DNA of 64,000 bases from Bacilli bacterium (GTDB lineage Bacteria > Bacillota_I > Bacilli_A > RF39 > UBA660). The notes under the pieces were generated by a model. That model saw only the letters and a program-made list of their open reading frames with translations. It made no database searches and had not been told where the DNA came from. Made by a program: the position numbers and the translations under genes. The DNA is taken from contig JAQVXV010000006.1 of assembly GCA_028708945.1 (NCBI GenBank), positions 5,920 to 69,919 on the forward strand, written 5' to 3'. Shown here piece after piece: positions 34,999-43,313 of this stretch. Position 1 is the first letter of the stretch; every line of letters begins with the position of its first letter.

Positions 34999-35024
34999 GA
35001 TATAATAAGCATAGGGTGATAATT

Positions 35025-35399
35025 ATGGATTGTATTTTTTGTAAAATTACTAATGGCGATATACCATCATATACTATTTTTGAAGACAATGTTGTAAAAG
35101 TATTTTTAGATGCAAACCCGGATACTAACGGACATATTTTAATAGTCCCTAAAAAGCATACTTTAGATATAACAACAATAGATGAAAATACTTTAAATCA
35201 TATTTTAAATTTAGTTAATCCTTTAAAGGTTTATTTAGAGGAAAAACTCGCAATTGATGGTCTTACTTTAATTCAAAATAATGGAGGATGCCAACATGTA
35301 AAACACTTTCATCTCCATTTAAAACCATTTTATAAAGAAAAAATAGTAGTAAAAAATACTGCAGATATTTATGAAATATTAAAAGGATTTAAAAACTAA
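35025..35399 (+). CDS. HIT-family nucleotide hydrolase
   Basis: HIT proteins hydrolyse nucleoside 5'-phosphoramidates or dinucleoside polyphosphates. The 124-residue protein has the N-terminal zinc-type CIFCKITNGDIPS, DANPDTNGHILIVPKKH, and the histidine triad in QHVKHFHLHLKP. The ATG at 35025 has GGGTGAT four bases upstream. An upstream GTG at 35016 overlaps that site and is rejected. A TATAAT lies at 35001-35006. It is convergent with an unknown gene across a shared terminator. Confidence 0.92.
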   Translation: MDCIFCKITNGDIPSYTIFEDNVVKVFLDANPDTNGHILIVPKKHTLDITTIDENTLNHILNLVNPLKVYLEEKLAIDGLTLIQNNGGCQHVKHFHLHLKPFYKEKIVVKNTADIYEILKGFKN

Positions 35400-35412
35400 A
35401 TCCTTTTATTTT
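35381..35412. terminator. Bidirectional terminator between the HIT gene and the unknown gene
   Basis: AAAAGGATTT (35381-35390), loop of seven bases, AAATCCTTTT (35398-35407) form a strong stem with U-rich flanks on both strands. Confidence 0.8.
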
Positions 35413-35819
35413 TGTATCATTTTTAATAAATTTATCTTAAATAGATCTTTCTCAGAGTTCTTTTTAGATATCATAACACCTTTATAGGTCTCTAATTCTG
35501 ATTGGTGGCCTTCAGTTAAAATGTCTTCTGGTGTTAATGTTTCTAGTTTTATTATCTTATTATTTTTACTAACTATGTAATGTAACATTATATCGCCATG
35601 GACTTTAGAAAACATAATATCAGTTGGTAATTTTAACTGATATTTTAATTCATCATTATTCTCATTGACAATTTCACCTAAAAAATTACCTTCTTTTAAG
35701 CTAGGGTAATAATCAAAATATAGTTTTTTATATGCAAGCATATTGTACTTTTTCAATGAACGTTCTAGTTTTTTAAATTCATTTTCATTTACATATCCAA
35801 ATGAATAAGTTTCTTTCAT
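35406..35819 (-). CDS. Hypothetical cytoplasmic protein
   Basis: I do not recognise this 137-residue protein. It has no signal or membrane segment and appears to be a mixed alpha/beta domain, with an aromatic N-terminus (YSFGYVNENEF) and conserved-looking LPTDIMFSKVHGDIMLHYIV. It has a strong promoter (TTGACA, 18 bases, TATTAT) and a strong AAGGTAGGG site, and it is monocistronic. These features make it a real gene. A role cannot be assigned. Confidence 0.7.
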   Translation of the reverse strand: MKETYSFGYVNENEFKKLERSLKKYNMLAYKKLYFDYYPSLKEGNFLGEIVNENNDELKYQLKLPTDIMFSKVHGDIMLHYIVSKNNKIIKLETLTPEDILTEGHQSELETYKGVMISKKNSEKDLFKINLLKMIQK

Positions 35820-35847
35820 ATTGCCCTACCTTTCTATTATTAACTAT

Positions 35848-35877
35848 ATAATAACATATTGGTTTTTTAAATGTCAA
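35848..35877 (-). promoter_or_regulatory. Predicted sigma-A promoter of the 137-residue hypothetical
   Basis: On the minus strand TTGACA (35872-35877) and TATTAT (35848-35853) are separated by 18 bases. Confidence 0.7.
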
Positions 35878-35879
35878 AC

Positions 35880-35903
35880 TAAAAAGATGTATACTTTACA
35901 TCT
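35880..35903 (-). terminator. Terminator of the obg-pfkB-smr unit
   Basis: AGATGTA, loop AAGTA and TACATCT form a seven-pair stem (35885-35903) followed by UUUUU on the minus strand. It overlaps the end of the smr gene. Confidence 0.7.
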
Positions 35904-36171
35904 CTTGATACTTTAATGACACTATTGTACAACCATCGTTGTAGTAGTATGTTTTATATTCATCTACGTTTTTATTTTTTTTTAAGGTTTCTTTTGTTGC
36001 TTGTCTAAGAATACCAGTTCCAATACCATGGACTATCACTATTATCTTGTTTTTTAATTTTACATGTTCGTTGATAAAGTCATCGATGGCTACCCTAGCA
36101 GTTTCACGATCATATCCATGCAAATCTAATTTAGGATAACTATCAATAAATATGACATTATCTATACTCAT
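35896..36171 (-). CDS. Stand-alone Smr-domain protein
   Basis: The 91-residue protein is an Smr domain: LDLHGYDRETARVAIDDFI near the start and IIVIVHGIGTGILRQATKETL in the middle. Smr domains are DNA or RNA nicking modules, often fused to MutS2. Here it stands alone. The gene overlaps the PfkB kinase by 14 bases and is the last gene of that unit. The DLHG and HGxGTG motifs that carry the activity are intact. Confidence 0.88.
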   Translation of the reverse strand: MSIDNVIFIDSYPKLDLHGYDRETARVAIDDFINEHVKLKNKIIVIVHGIGTGILRQATKETLKKNKNVDEYKTYYYNDGCTIVSLKYQEM

Positions 36172-37057
36172 TATATATTTTTTCCATTTCCTCTAAAGTT
36201 GCAATCGAATTTTTACTACCTACTCTAGTTACTGATATTGCTCCAGCAATATTTGAAAATCTCAATGTTTTTTCAAAATCGAAGTTATTTGCAACACAGT
36301 ATGTAAATGCTCCATGGAATATGTCTCCTGCTCCAGTTGAATCAATAGCTTTTACTTTTATCGATGGCATTTGTTTTATAACGCCATCTTTTTTATATAA
36401 GCATCCATGTGACTCTAGTGTTATTACGATTGTATTATCAAACATTTCTTCCATTTTTTTATATACTTCTACTGCTGTTTGAAGGTTATTATAATCTACT
36501 TTCAGTCCTGTTACTTTTTCTGAAAAATCTTTTGAACATACTAAATAATTAACCATTTTACTCAATTCAATTATTTCCTCTGTATTTCTACTAGCGTCTA
36601 TAATGGAAATAGCGTTTGGGTATTTACTTATTATCTTTTTTGACATTTCATATTCTTGACCATCTATTAAAATAATATCAGGTTCAAAATCGAGTTCAAT
36701 GTCTTCCATTTTCATTTCACTTGGCCTATGTGTAAGTATTGTTCTGCTCCCATTTGAGTAATTTGCAACGATAAAACTAGAAGTAGTTGAATGTTGTTCA
36801 CTAATTTGTAGATATTTTGTATCAACATTTACGCTTTTAAATTCTTCATAAATGTTTTTCCCATATAAATCATCGCCTACAATTCCTGCAAAAGAACAAT
36901 CCATATTCCATTTACCAAGTAAATATGCTGCTGTTGCCGATGGGCCACCACCGCACTCTACTCTATTTTTAATTCTGTTTTTGGTATTTTCAATTGGAAA
37001 ACTTTCTACTAAAAAGGTTATATCATAGGCAGCATGTCCTATACATAATATTTTCAT
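36158..37057 (-). CDS. PfkB-family sugar or nucleoside kinase
   Basis: The 299-residue protein has the ribokinase/PfkB fold: CGGGPSATAAYLLG near the N-terminus (substrate loop) and the C-terminal signature IDSTGAGDIFHGAFTYCV with the catalytic Asp and anion hole. The substrate cannot be read from sequence. It sits directly after obg with GGAGGT upstream of the ATG, and overlaps the smr gene. Confidence 0.88.
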   Translation of the reverse strand: MKILCIGHAAYDITFLVESFPIENTKNRIKNRVECGGGPSATAAYLLGKWNMDCSFAGIVGDDLYGKNIYEEFKSVNVDTKYLQISEQHSTTSSFIVANYSNGSRTILTHRPSEMKMEDIELDFEPDIILIDGQEYEMSKKIISKYPNAISIIDASRNTEEIIELSKMVNYLVCSKDFSEKVTGLKVDYNNLQTAVEVYKKMEEMFDNTIVITLESHGCLYKKDGVIKQMPSIKVKAIDSTGAGDIFHGAFTYCVANNFDFEKTLRFSNIAGAISVTRVGSKNSIATLEEMEKIYNEYR

Positions 37058-37065
37058 AGTACCTC

Positions 37066-38337
37066 CTATTCATGATACTCAAATTCAAAGTCTAAAATTC
37101 TTACTGTATCGCCTTCTTGAGCACCTTGTTTTCTTAATTCTTCGTCAATTCCCAGTCTTCTTAATTGTGATGCAAATCTGGTTGCTGATTCATCGTTTAT
37201 AAACTTTGTCATCTTAAGTAATTTTTCTACATCATTTCCTCTTACTACCCAAGTTTTGTTATCTTTAGAAATTGTAAAAGGTTTTTCAGATTTAAATTTA
37301 TATACAATATGAGTCTTATTTTCTTCTTGGTATAAATCTTTTTTAGGGATTTTATCTAACATATCCGCTAAAGCTGTTATAACATCTTCTGTTTTGTCAC
37401 TATTGATTGCAGATATAGATACTATTTTTTGATTTTTTATTTTTGATTTAAATTTTATTAAATTTTCTTCACTACCAGGTATATCCATTTTATTAGCAAC
37501 TATTATCTGTGGCTTTTTTATAATATCTGGATTAAAATTTTCTAATTCATTATTAATTTTACAGTAATCTTCATATGGGTCTCTACCTTCTAATGCACTC
37601 ATATCAATAATGTGTGCTATTACTCTAGTTCTTTCAATGTGTTTTAAAAATTGATCTCCTAAACCATGACCTTGTGATGCACCTTCTATTAATCCAGGTA
37701 AATCTGCAATTACAAAAGTTCTACCATTTACTGTTTTTACAACTCCTAAATTAGGATGTAAAGTTGTAAAATGATAGGCTGCTATTTTAGGCTTTGATGC
37801 TGAAACTTTTGAAATAAAGGTTGATTTTCCAACACTTGGCATTCCTACAAGTCCAACATCTGCTAGTAATTTTAACTCAATTTTAACACGTCTAATTTCA
37901 CCGGGTTCACCATTTTCTGCAAAAGAAGGTGCTGGATTACTATGAGTTGCAAAAGCCATATTACCACGACCGCCGCGACCACCAAAAGCTGCTACTACTT
38001 CGTCTTCTTTATTTACTAAATCAGCAATTACTAAATTACTTTCAACCTCAGTTATAACTGTTCCTAATGGTACTTTTATTATAACATCTATCGCATTAGA
38101 ACCATGCATTCCTTTTCCAAGTCCGTTTCCACCATTATTGCCTTTAATTACTTTTTTGTATCTTAAATCTAACAGTGTGTTTAAACCTTCATCAACTTTA
38201 AATATTATGTTGCTCCCACGACCACCATTTCCACCATAAGGTCCTCCCATAGGGACACCTTTTTCTCTTCTAAAAGCCATACAGCCATTTCCACCAGAAC
38301 CGGCCTCTAAATCTACTACTACTTCATCTACAAACAT
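37066..38337 (-). CDS. obg: Obg-family GTPase (ObgE/CgtA)
   Basis: Obg is an essential GTPase for 50S ribosome maturation and stress control. The 423-residue protein has the glycine-rich Obg fold (about 1-157, FRREKGVPMGGPYGGNGGRG) and a G domain with GMPSVGKSTF, DLPGLIEGA and NKMD. It also has the C-terminal OCT domain (about 345-423) found in Firmicutes. It corresponds to the rpmA-spo0B-obg position of B. subtilis with spo0B missing and a DUF2179 gene inserted. Confidence 0.96.
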   Translation of the reverse strand: MFVDEVVVDLEAGSGGNGCMAFRREKGVPMGGPYGGNGGRGSNIIFKVDEGLNTLLDLRYKKVIKGNNGGNGLGKGMHGSNAIDVIIKVPLGTVITEVESNLVIADLVNKEDEVVAAFGGRGGRGNMAFATHSNPAPSFAENGEPGEIRRVKIELKLLADVGLVGMPSVGKSTFISKVSASKPKIAAYHFTTLHPNLGVVKTVNGRTFVIADLPGLIEGASQGHGLGDQFLKHIERTRVIAHIIDMSALEGRDPYEDYCKINNELENFNPDIIKKPQIIVANKMDIPGSEENLIKFKSKIKNQKIVSISAINSDKTEDVITALADMLDKIPKKDLYQEENKTHIVYKFKSEKPFTISKDNKTWVVRGNDVEKLLKMTKFINDESATRFASQLRRLGIDEELRKQGAQEGDTVRILDFEFEYHE

Positions 38338-38344
38338 ATTACAC

Positions 38345-38854
38345 CTACTTTATGAATCCATTTTGAACCATTTTTGTCTCATTTACAATAATAAAGGCTT
38401 TTGGATCCAATTGCTTTATTAAGGTGGTCAGATGATTTAAATGTTCTTTATCTATTTCCATTAATAACATAAATCTCTCTTTTTCTTGACCTTTAATATT
38501 CATTACCGAAACAGCATAACCATTTTCTCTTATTTCATCAATTACTTTCTCGTCATTTTGACTTAAGACAATTTGAAGACTTAAAGTACCACGAATAAAT
38601 TTATCAGATAATAATCCACCAATAAAGGTTCCCATTGCAAACCCTAAAGAATAAGAGATTGCTATCCATATACTATTTACTTCAGTATTTAAAGCTTCTT
38701 TAACAATTAAAAACCAAATTAAAACTTCTATAAAACCAACAAAGCTGGCAAATATTTTTCTACCTTTAACTACATTGATTACTCTAAAAGTTCCCAAAGA
38801 AACATCTATTATTCTAACAAAAAAAATTTTAATACATAGTATAAATATTTCCAT
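38345..38854 (-). CDS. DUF2179 membrane protein (YebE/UPF0316 family)
   Basis: The 169-residue protein has three membrane helices (about 5-100) with VRIIDVSLGTFRVINVVKG and FIGGLLSDKFIRG typical of DUF5698. A C-terminal DUF2179 domain (about 105-165) includes NGYAVSVMNIKGQEKERFML. The function is unknown. I use the ATG at 38852-38854, which has AGGTGA upstream. An upstream ATG at 38899 would add 15 residues without a ribosome binding site. Confidence 0.85.
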   Translation of the reverse strand: MEIFILCIKIFFVRIIDVSLGTFRVINVVKGRKIFASFVGFIEVLIWFLIVKEALNTEVNSIWIAISYSLGFAMGTFIGGLLSDKFIRGTLSLQIVLSQNDEKVIDEIRENGYAVSVMNIKGQEKERFMLLMEIDKEHLNHLTTLIKQLDPKAFIIVNETKMVQNGFIK

Positions 38855-38911
38855 AATTTCACCTATTATTATTATAACAATTTTATTTTTTTTTATCAAC
38901 GATTAAACCAT

Positions 38912-38936
38912 AAAAAAAAGTTGTTAACAACTTTTT
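38912..38936 (-). terminator. Terminator of rplU-prp-rpmA
   Basis: AAAAAGTTG, loop TTAA and CAACTTTTT (38915-38936) followed by a U-tract on the minus strand, overlapping the rpmA stop. Confidence 0.8.
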
Positions 38937-39222
38937 ATACTTCTGGATAAATACTTACTTGTTTTTTATCTTTTCCTAAACGTTCAAATTTAACATAACC
39001 ATCGTTCTTAGCAAATAAAGTATCATCTTTTCCGATTCCTACATTAGTGCCTGGGAAAACTTTTGTTCCACGTTGACGATATAAAATTGAACCTCCACTT
39101 ACATATTCACCATCAGCTGCTTTTGCACCTAATCTTTTTGCTATTGAGTCTCTACCATTTTTAGTAGATCCTTGTCCTTTTTTATGCGCAAATAATTGAA
39201 TATTTAAAATCATAAATTTCAT
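38935..39222 (-). CDS. rpmA: 50S ribosomal protein L27 with cleavable N-terminal extension
   Basis: The 95-residue protein carries the L27 core ([19 protein letters not shown]) after a short N-terminal extension [10 protein letters not shown]. This matches the Firmicutes pre-L27 motif that Prp cleaves before the histidine (F-A/H). I chose the ATG at 39220-39222, eight bases after GGAGG. An in-frame ATG at 39246 lies inside prp and lacks a site. The gene directly follows prp and ends in a terminator. Confidence 0.94.
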   Translation of the reverse strand: MKFMILNIQLFAHKKGQGSTKNGRDSIAKRLGAKAADGEYVSGGSILYRQRGTKVFPGTNVGIGKDDTLFAKNDGYVKFERLGKDKKQVSIYPEV

Positions 39223-39235
39223 AGAGGGCACCTCC

Positions 39236-39538
39236 TTATTTTTCATTAATTGTTATATGTTCTTTGTATTGTTGTTCAAGTTCTAATAACATATCCAACA
39301 TATTTGAGATTAATATATCTATAACTTCAGAATGTTTTTTGATTTTTATTATTAAATTATTACCTTGAACATACTCTAAACTGTCTTTATCTATTTTTAA
39401 TATTGCATTAACAGTAGTAATAACTATTGAAGATACAGCAGAACATACAATGTCCTTGCCACTTTCTTCATAATCAGAATGACCATCGATTCTTACTTTA
39501 TTAATACTTTTATCCTTTATAACTTGAATTCTTATCAT
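39236..39538 (-). CDS. prp: Ribosomal-processing cysteine protease Prp
   Basis: Prp removes the N-terminal extension of L27, an essential step in Firmicutes that use it. The 100-residue protein has the catalytic His and Cys in the motif [20 protein letters not shown]. It is encoded between rplU and rpmA, the standard arrangement, next to an L27 that carries the matching cleavage site. Confidence 0.93.
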   Translation of the reverse strand: MIRIQVIKDKSINKVRIDGHSDYEESGKDIVCSAVSSIVITTVNAILKIDKDSLEYVQGNNLIIKIKKHSEVIDILISNMLDMLLELEQQYKEHITINEK

Positions 39539-39539
39539 G

Positions 39540-39851
39540 TTATTTACTTGTTATTTTTTTGATTTCAACCTTAGTATATGGTTGACGATGGCCTTGAGTT
39601 TTACGATAATTCTTCTTAGGATTGTATTTGAAAACTAAGATTTTTTTACTTTTCCCGTTTTTTAATACTTCACCTGAAACTAAAGCTTTTTCTAAATATG
39701 GGTGTCCTGTAACACCATTTAACATTAATACTTTGTCAAAAACAACTTCTGAACCAACTTCTTGATCAAGTTTTTCAATATATAAAATTGTTCCTTCTTC
39801 AACATAGTATTGTTTTCCGCCTGTTTCAATAACTGCCTTCATTTTTTTCAC
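39540..39851 (-). CDS. rplU: 50S ribosomal protein L21
   Basis: The 103-residue protein begins [17 protein letters not shown] (after an extra MKK) and ends with the family signature [19 protein letters not shown]. It is the first gene of rplU-prp-rpmA, under a strong promoter and an L21-type leader. Length is normal. Confidence 0.96.
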   Translation of the reverse strand: MKKMKAVIETGGKQYYVEEGTILYIEKLDQEVGSEVVFDKVLMLNGVTGHPYLEKALVSGEVLKNGKSKKILVFKYNPKKNYRKTQGHRQPYTKVEIKKITSK

Positions 39852-39931
39852 TCCTTCGTTCTAAGACTCGCCTTTAAGGTAACATAAGTTTTTAAACCTT
39901 TTTAGTGCGGTTGTAGAATAGCCCTACACAG
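39852..39931 (-). promoter_or_regulatory. rplU leader, probable L21 leader RNA
   Basis: About 80 bases separate the predicted transcription start from the rplU ribosome binding site. They contain GTAGGGC and GCCTTTA-like complementary segments that could pair. L21 leaders in Firmicutes are known regulatory RNAs upstream of this operon. I cannot fold the sequence here, so the assignment rests on position and length. Confidence 0.55.
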
Positions 39932-39937
39932 TATAGA

Positions 39938-39966
39938 ATTTTAACATATATTTATAAGAAAGTCAA
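39938..39966 (-). promoter_or_regulatory. Predicted sigma-A promoter of rplU-prp-rpmA
   Basis: On the minus strand TTGACT (39961-39966) and TAAAAT (39938-39943) are spaced exactly 17 bases. The unit is therefore transcribed separately from spoIVFA-spoIVFB. Confidence 0.75.
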
Positions 39967-39972
39967 ACACAT

Positions 39973-40692
39973 TTAAGGTATAAACTTCTTTTTAATATTT
40001 TTTAAATAAGTTTTTTCAGTTACATAAATATTATTGTATTTTATAAGGTGACGATAATCTTTTTTAAAATACTTAATATCATTTATATTTTTTTGTTTTT
40101 TAAAATTAAATTGATATTGTAATCTTTCTAATAAGAATTTTGAAAAAATAAAATTATGATTTTTAGATTCTTCAATAGTTTTAAATAATAAAAATATTGA
40201 TGATAACATTAATAATAAGTTATTCTTTACCAGAATTAGAAAAATAATTAGTAATAAAAATGATAAATTTGTACTTATAGTATGACTTTTTTTGTATGGA
40301 AATATTTTATTTAATAAAGTATTTAATATTTTAGAACCATCTAAAGGATATATAGGTATTAAATTAAATAAAAGAATTGCCTTACTCATATATAAAAATT
40401 TTTCATCTTTAATAAAAAAAGAAAGTCCAATTTGAAAAACCGGACCCATTATAGCAACTAGAAATTCTTCTTTTAATTTTACATTTAAGAGTACATTATA
40501 GATTGTAATACATCCAAAAGGTAGAATTAATACTTTCTCTATTTTCCATTTAAACAAAAGTGAAGTTATAATGTGCCCTAGTTCGTGAAAAAGAATGATT
40601 GATGTAAAAATTATGTAATTATTAAAGTTACCTGTTATTATGACAAACATTAAAAACATGTAATATAAAAAATGAATTTTAAAATTTATCAT
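39973..40692 (-). CDS. spoIVFB: SpoIVFB-like site-2 (M50) membrane metalloprotease
   Basis: SpoIVFB is the intramembrane protease that activates pro-sigma-K during sporulation. The 239-residue protein has six membrane helices with the zinc motif HELGH (His36, Glu37, His40) and the second motif NLIPIYPLDG with Asp118, matching SpoIVFB Asp137. The C-terminus is reduced compared with the 288-residue B. subtilis protein. Its CBS-like tail ends at YFKKDYRHLIK and IYVTEKTYL. It is paired with spoIVFA and precedes rplU, as in B. subtilis. Whether sporulation occurs here cannot be told from the sequence. Confidence 0.88.
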   Translation of the reverse strand: MINFKIHFLYYMFLMFVIITGNFNNYIIFTSIILFHELGHIITSLLFKWKIEKVLILPFGCITIYNVLLNVKLKEEFLVAIMGPVFQIGLSFFIKDEKFLYMSKAILLFNLIPIYPLDGSKILNTLLNKIFPYKKSHTISTNLSFLLLIIFLILVKNNLLLMLSSIFLLFKTIEESKNHNFIFSKFLLERLQYQFNFKKQKNINDIKYFKKDYRHLIKYNNIYVTEKTYLKNIKKKFIP

Positions 40693-41257
40693 TATAATCT
40701 AAAACAGCACCGTCTTTTTTATATACTAAATATAGTTTGTTATCTTCTGTCATTCCTAGTAAATTACCTTTTTCAACATAATCATAAAGGTTAACATTTA
40801 TTTCTTTTAAGTTTCCATACCAAACATCTACTCCATCAGTTTGTTGGACTATTAAAGTATTCCCATAACCTTCTTTATTTCCAATAAAAATTACTAAACC
40901 ATTTTCTTGATTAGACACTAAATAATTATTTTCAACTTCTAGTTTAAGACCTTCTTTATATTGGCTCTTATTACTATAAACTAATTTTTCACTGAATACT
41001 TTTTCAGTTTCCATTTCTTTTAATGGAAATATATTTCCAAAATATTTTTTATAAGTTTTATTTATCATAGCAAAAGAGATATTATCTTCATAAATATAAT
41101 TATAAAAGCCTTTTTTCAAATAATCGTTATTTTTTAAAACAATAATCGTTAATAAAAAAAGAATGATTGTTACAAATACTTTAATTAAATAATTACTATA
41201 ATTTATATTGATTGGTTTTTTGTTTTTTTTGTTTCTTATTCTATCTAATTCGCTCAT
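40679..41257 (-). CDS. spoIVFA: SpoIVFA-like membrane protein with degenerate LytM domain
   Basis: SpoIVFA holds SpoIVFB in an inhibited complex. The 192-residue protein has one membrane helix (about 27-45). Its extracytoplasmic LytM-like domain (about 118-190) contains GLVIFIGNKEGYGNTLIVQQTDGVDVWYGN and VEKGNLLGM, which is typical of SpoIVFA and lacks the zinc ligands of active M23 peptidases. It overlaps spoIVFB by 14 bases, so the two are translated together. Position before rplU supports the call. Confidence 0.82.
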   Translation of the reverse strand: MSELDRIRNKKNKKPININYSNYLIKVFVTIILFLLTIIVLKNNDYLKKGFYNYIYEDNISFAMINKTYKKYFGNIFPLKEMETEKVFSEKLVYSNKSQYKEGLKLEVENNYLVSNQENGLVIFIGNKEGYGNTLIVQQTDGVDVWYGNLKEINVNLYDYVEKGNLLGMTEDNKLYLVYKKDGAVLDYNDKF

Positions 41258-41274
41258 ATTATCACCTATTATAT

Positions 41275-41307
41275 ACTATAATAAAAGAGTTTTTTTAGAA
41301 CTCTTTT
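41275..41307 (-). terminator. Weak terminator between mreD and spoIVFA
   Basis: AAAAGAGTT and AACTCTTTT pair (41283-41307) on the minus strand, with an imperfect U-rich tail. It overlaps the end of mreD. Confidence 0.5.
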
Positions 41308-41771
41308 TTCCTAAAATATAAATATGATATTAAAATAAATATGATATTTAATAACAGTGACGAATAAATGCTTTTAAATAGAAGGTTATAATCAAAATTT
41401 AAATAACCAATTATAAATAATATTAAAAATGTACTTATACGATAAAATATAATAGTTAAAATTACTTTGACAATATCACTTAATAGGTTGTGGGCTAAAT
41501 AAATATTAATAAACTTGATAAAAATTGCTGATAAGAAAAATATAACCATATTTAATATAAATGTATCTGTATAATATATTCCATATAGTAGTCCAATAAT
41601 AAACGCTAATAAAAAATAATTTTTTTCTCGTTTTTCAAAAAATCTATAAATCAATACAAGAGCACTAATAGTAAATAATGGATTAAAGAAATTAGTAGAC
41701 ATATTTGTAGTTGTGCTTATTATTCCTTCTAAATAGAAAGAAAGTATTAAATAAACAACTATTTTAATCAC
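41295..41771 (-). CDS. mreD: Rod-shape-determining protein MreD
   Basis: The 158-residue protein is almost entirely hydrophobic with five membrane helices, the size and topology of MreD. Motifs such as FIIGLLYGIYYTDTF fit the family. It overlaps mreC by 8 bases. MreC and MreD position the cell-wall synthesis machinery. mreB is not in the window. Confidence 0.85.
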   Translation of the reverse strand: MIKIVVYLILSFYLEGIISTTTNMSTNFFNPLFTISALVLIYRFFEKREKNYFLLAFIIGLLYGIYYTDTFILNMVIFFLSAIFIKFINIYLAHNLLSDIVKVILTIIFYRISTFLILFIIGYLNFDYNLLFKSIYSSLLLNIIFILISYLYFRKKEF

Positions 41772-42621
41772 TTAAATCCCTCTTTAAAACTGTCACATAT
41801 GATAGTTGATCATAGTTAACCTCTGACTTTACTTTTATTATTTTGGCTAAATCAAAGTTATCTGTTTCTACTAATTTTACTGTTCCTACTAAAATCCCAC
41901 TTGGAAAAACATCGCTCATGCCTGTTGTTGTAACTACTGAATCAACAGGTATTTCACCGGCATATGAAATTCCTTCGATGATATAACATTTAGATTTTGT
42001 ATCATAACCAGTTAATAATCCATATATATAATCATTATCAATTTTTATTTTAACTGATATTTTCATATTTAAATCATTGCTCGATAATAGTTTAACGGTA
42101 CTTGTAAAAGTAGTTACATTTACTACCTTTCCAATTAAACCATTACTTGTTATAACGGCCATATTATTTTTAACATCATTATTTTTCCCTCGATTAATAG
42201 TTATAGTATCATACCAAAAACCAACATCGCGACTCATAACTGTTGCATTTAAATAAGAATAATCAGCGGTCGTATAATCTATATTATTAAGAGTTTTTAA
42301 TTCTTTTATAATATGTTCTAACTCATCGATTTTAGATAAATATACAGCTGTTTGTTCATACTTTTTTTTCATATTCTGATATTTATCATAAATATCGTTT
42401 TTTTCTTTAATCTCGGTAAATTTATCCGTTATAAAATTAAAAGGAGCCGAAACAACCTTACCTACTAAAAAAGTTGAATCTTTCAAAAAAGTTTCAATTC
42501 GACCTATTTTTCGGTCATCTTTCATTATTAAAGTTATTAGTCCTATAATTACTAAAATCGTAAACATAATAATTAATATCATATATTTACTTTTATTATT
42601 TTTTCTATACATATTATTCAC
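41764..42621 (-). CDS. mreC: Rod-shape-determining protein MreC
   Basis: The 285-residue protein has one N-terminal membrane helix (about 12-32), a coiled coil (about 65-115) and the MreC beta-barrel domain (about 120-275). That domain contains NRGKNNDVKNNMAVITSNGLIGKV and VVTTGMSDVFPSGILVGTV, as expected for the family. It works with MreD. In B. subtilis mreB lies between radC and mreC, a slot that is empty here. Confidence 0.92.
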   Translation of the reverse strand: MNNMYRKNNKSKYMILIIMFTILVIIGLITLIMKDDRKIGRIETFLKDSTFLVGKVVSAPFNFITDKFTEIKEKNDIYDKYQNMKKKYEQTAVYLSKIDELEHIIKELKTLNNIDYTTADYSYLNATVMSRDVGFWYDTITINRGKNNDVKNNMAVITSNGLIGKVVNVTTFTSTVKLLSSNDLNMKISVKIKIDNDYIYGLLTGYDTKSKCYIIEGISYAGEIPVDSVVTTTGMSDVFPSGILVGTVKLVETDNFDLAKIIKVKSEVNYDQLSYVTVLKRDLSD

Positions 42622-42644
42622 CTATATTAATTATAATATATTTT

Positions 42645-43313
42645 TCACGATATGTCTTTGTTTTCATAAAAACTATAATAATTATTTTCTCCAATTATAA
42701 TATGATCTATCATTTTTATTCCCATTAATAATCCAATCTTTGTTAAATTTTTAGTGAGTAACATATCTTCTTTACTTGGAATGGGATTTCCACTAGGATG
42801 ATTATGGATACAAATTATTGAAGTAGCATTTAAAAGATATGCCTCTTTAAAAATATCCCTAGGATGGACTAAAGAGGCATTTATTGTTCCAATAAATAAT
42901 AATTTATCGTCTATTATTTTGTTTTTACTATCTAAGTAAATAGCATAGAAATGTTCTTGTTTGATATCTTTTAGTCTAGTTTGATAATATTCGAAGATTA
43001 TCTTAGGATTATTAAACTTATTTTTTAAAGTTAAAACTTTATTATTTAATCTTTTTCCTAATTCTAAAGATGCAATTATGGTACAAGCTTTAGATATACC
43101 AATACCTTTAATTGAAATTAGATTATTGATTCTTACATTATTTATATTATCAATATTTTTAAGTACATTCTGCGCTAAAGATTTGGCAGAATTATTAACT
43201 GTACCTGTTTTTAATAAAATAGCAATTAATTCTTCGTTACTTAAAGAATCCACCCCATAATTGATTAGTCTTTCCCTTGGTCTTTCTTCAAGTGGCAAAT
43301 CCTTAATTTTCAA
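42645..43313 (-). CDS. radC: RadC family protein (JAB/MPN domain)
   Basis: The 222-residue protein has an N-terminal helix-hairpin-helix region (LISIKGIGISKACTIIASLELG) and a C-terminal JAB domain with the metal motif HNHPSGNPIPSKEDMLLT. Despite its name RadC has no proven repair role. It keeps the B. subtilis location before mreC and overlaps an upstream SPOR-like gene by 11 bases. Confidence 0.93.
   Translation of the reverse strand: MKIKDLPLEERPRERLINYGVDSLSNEELIAILLKTGTVNNSAKSLAQNVLKNIDNINNVRINNLISIKGIGISKACTIIASLELGKRLNNKVLTLKNKFNNPKIIFEYYQTRLKDIKQEHFYAIYLDSKNKIIDDKLLFIGTINASLVHPRDIFKEAYLLNATSIICIHNHPSGNPIPSKEDMLLTKNLTKIGLLMGIKMIDHIIIGENNYYSFYENKDIS

Noticed and set aside
35016..35024. 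GTG at 35016 as start of the HIT protein
   Set aside because: It overlaps the GGGTGAT ribosome binding site that serves the ATG at 35025.
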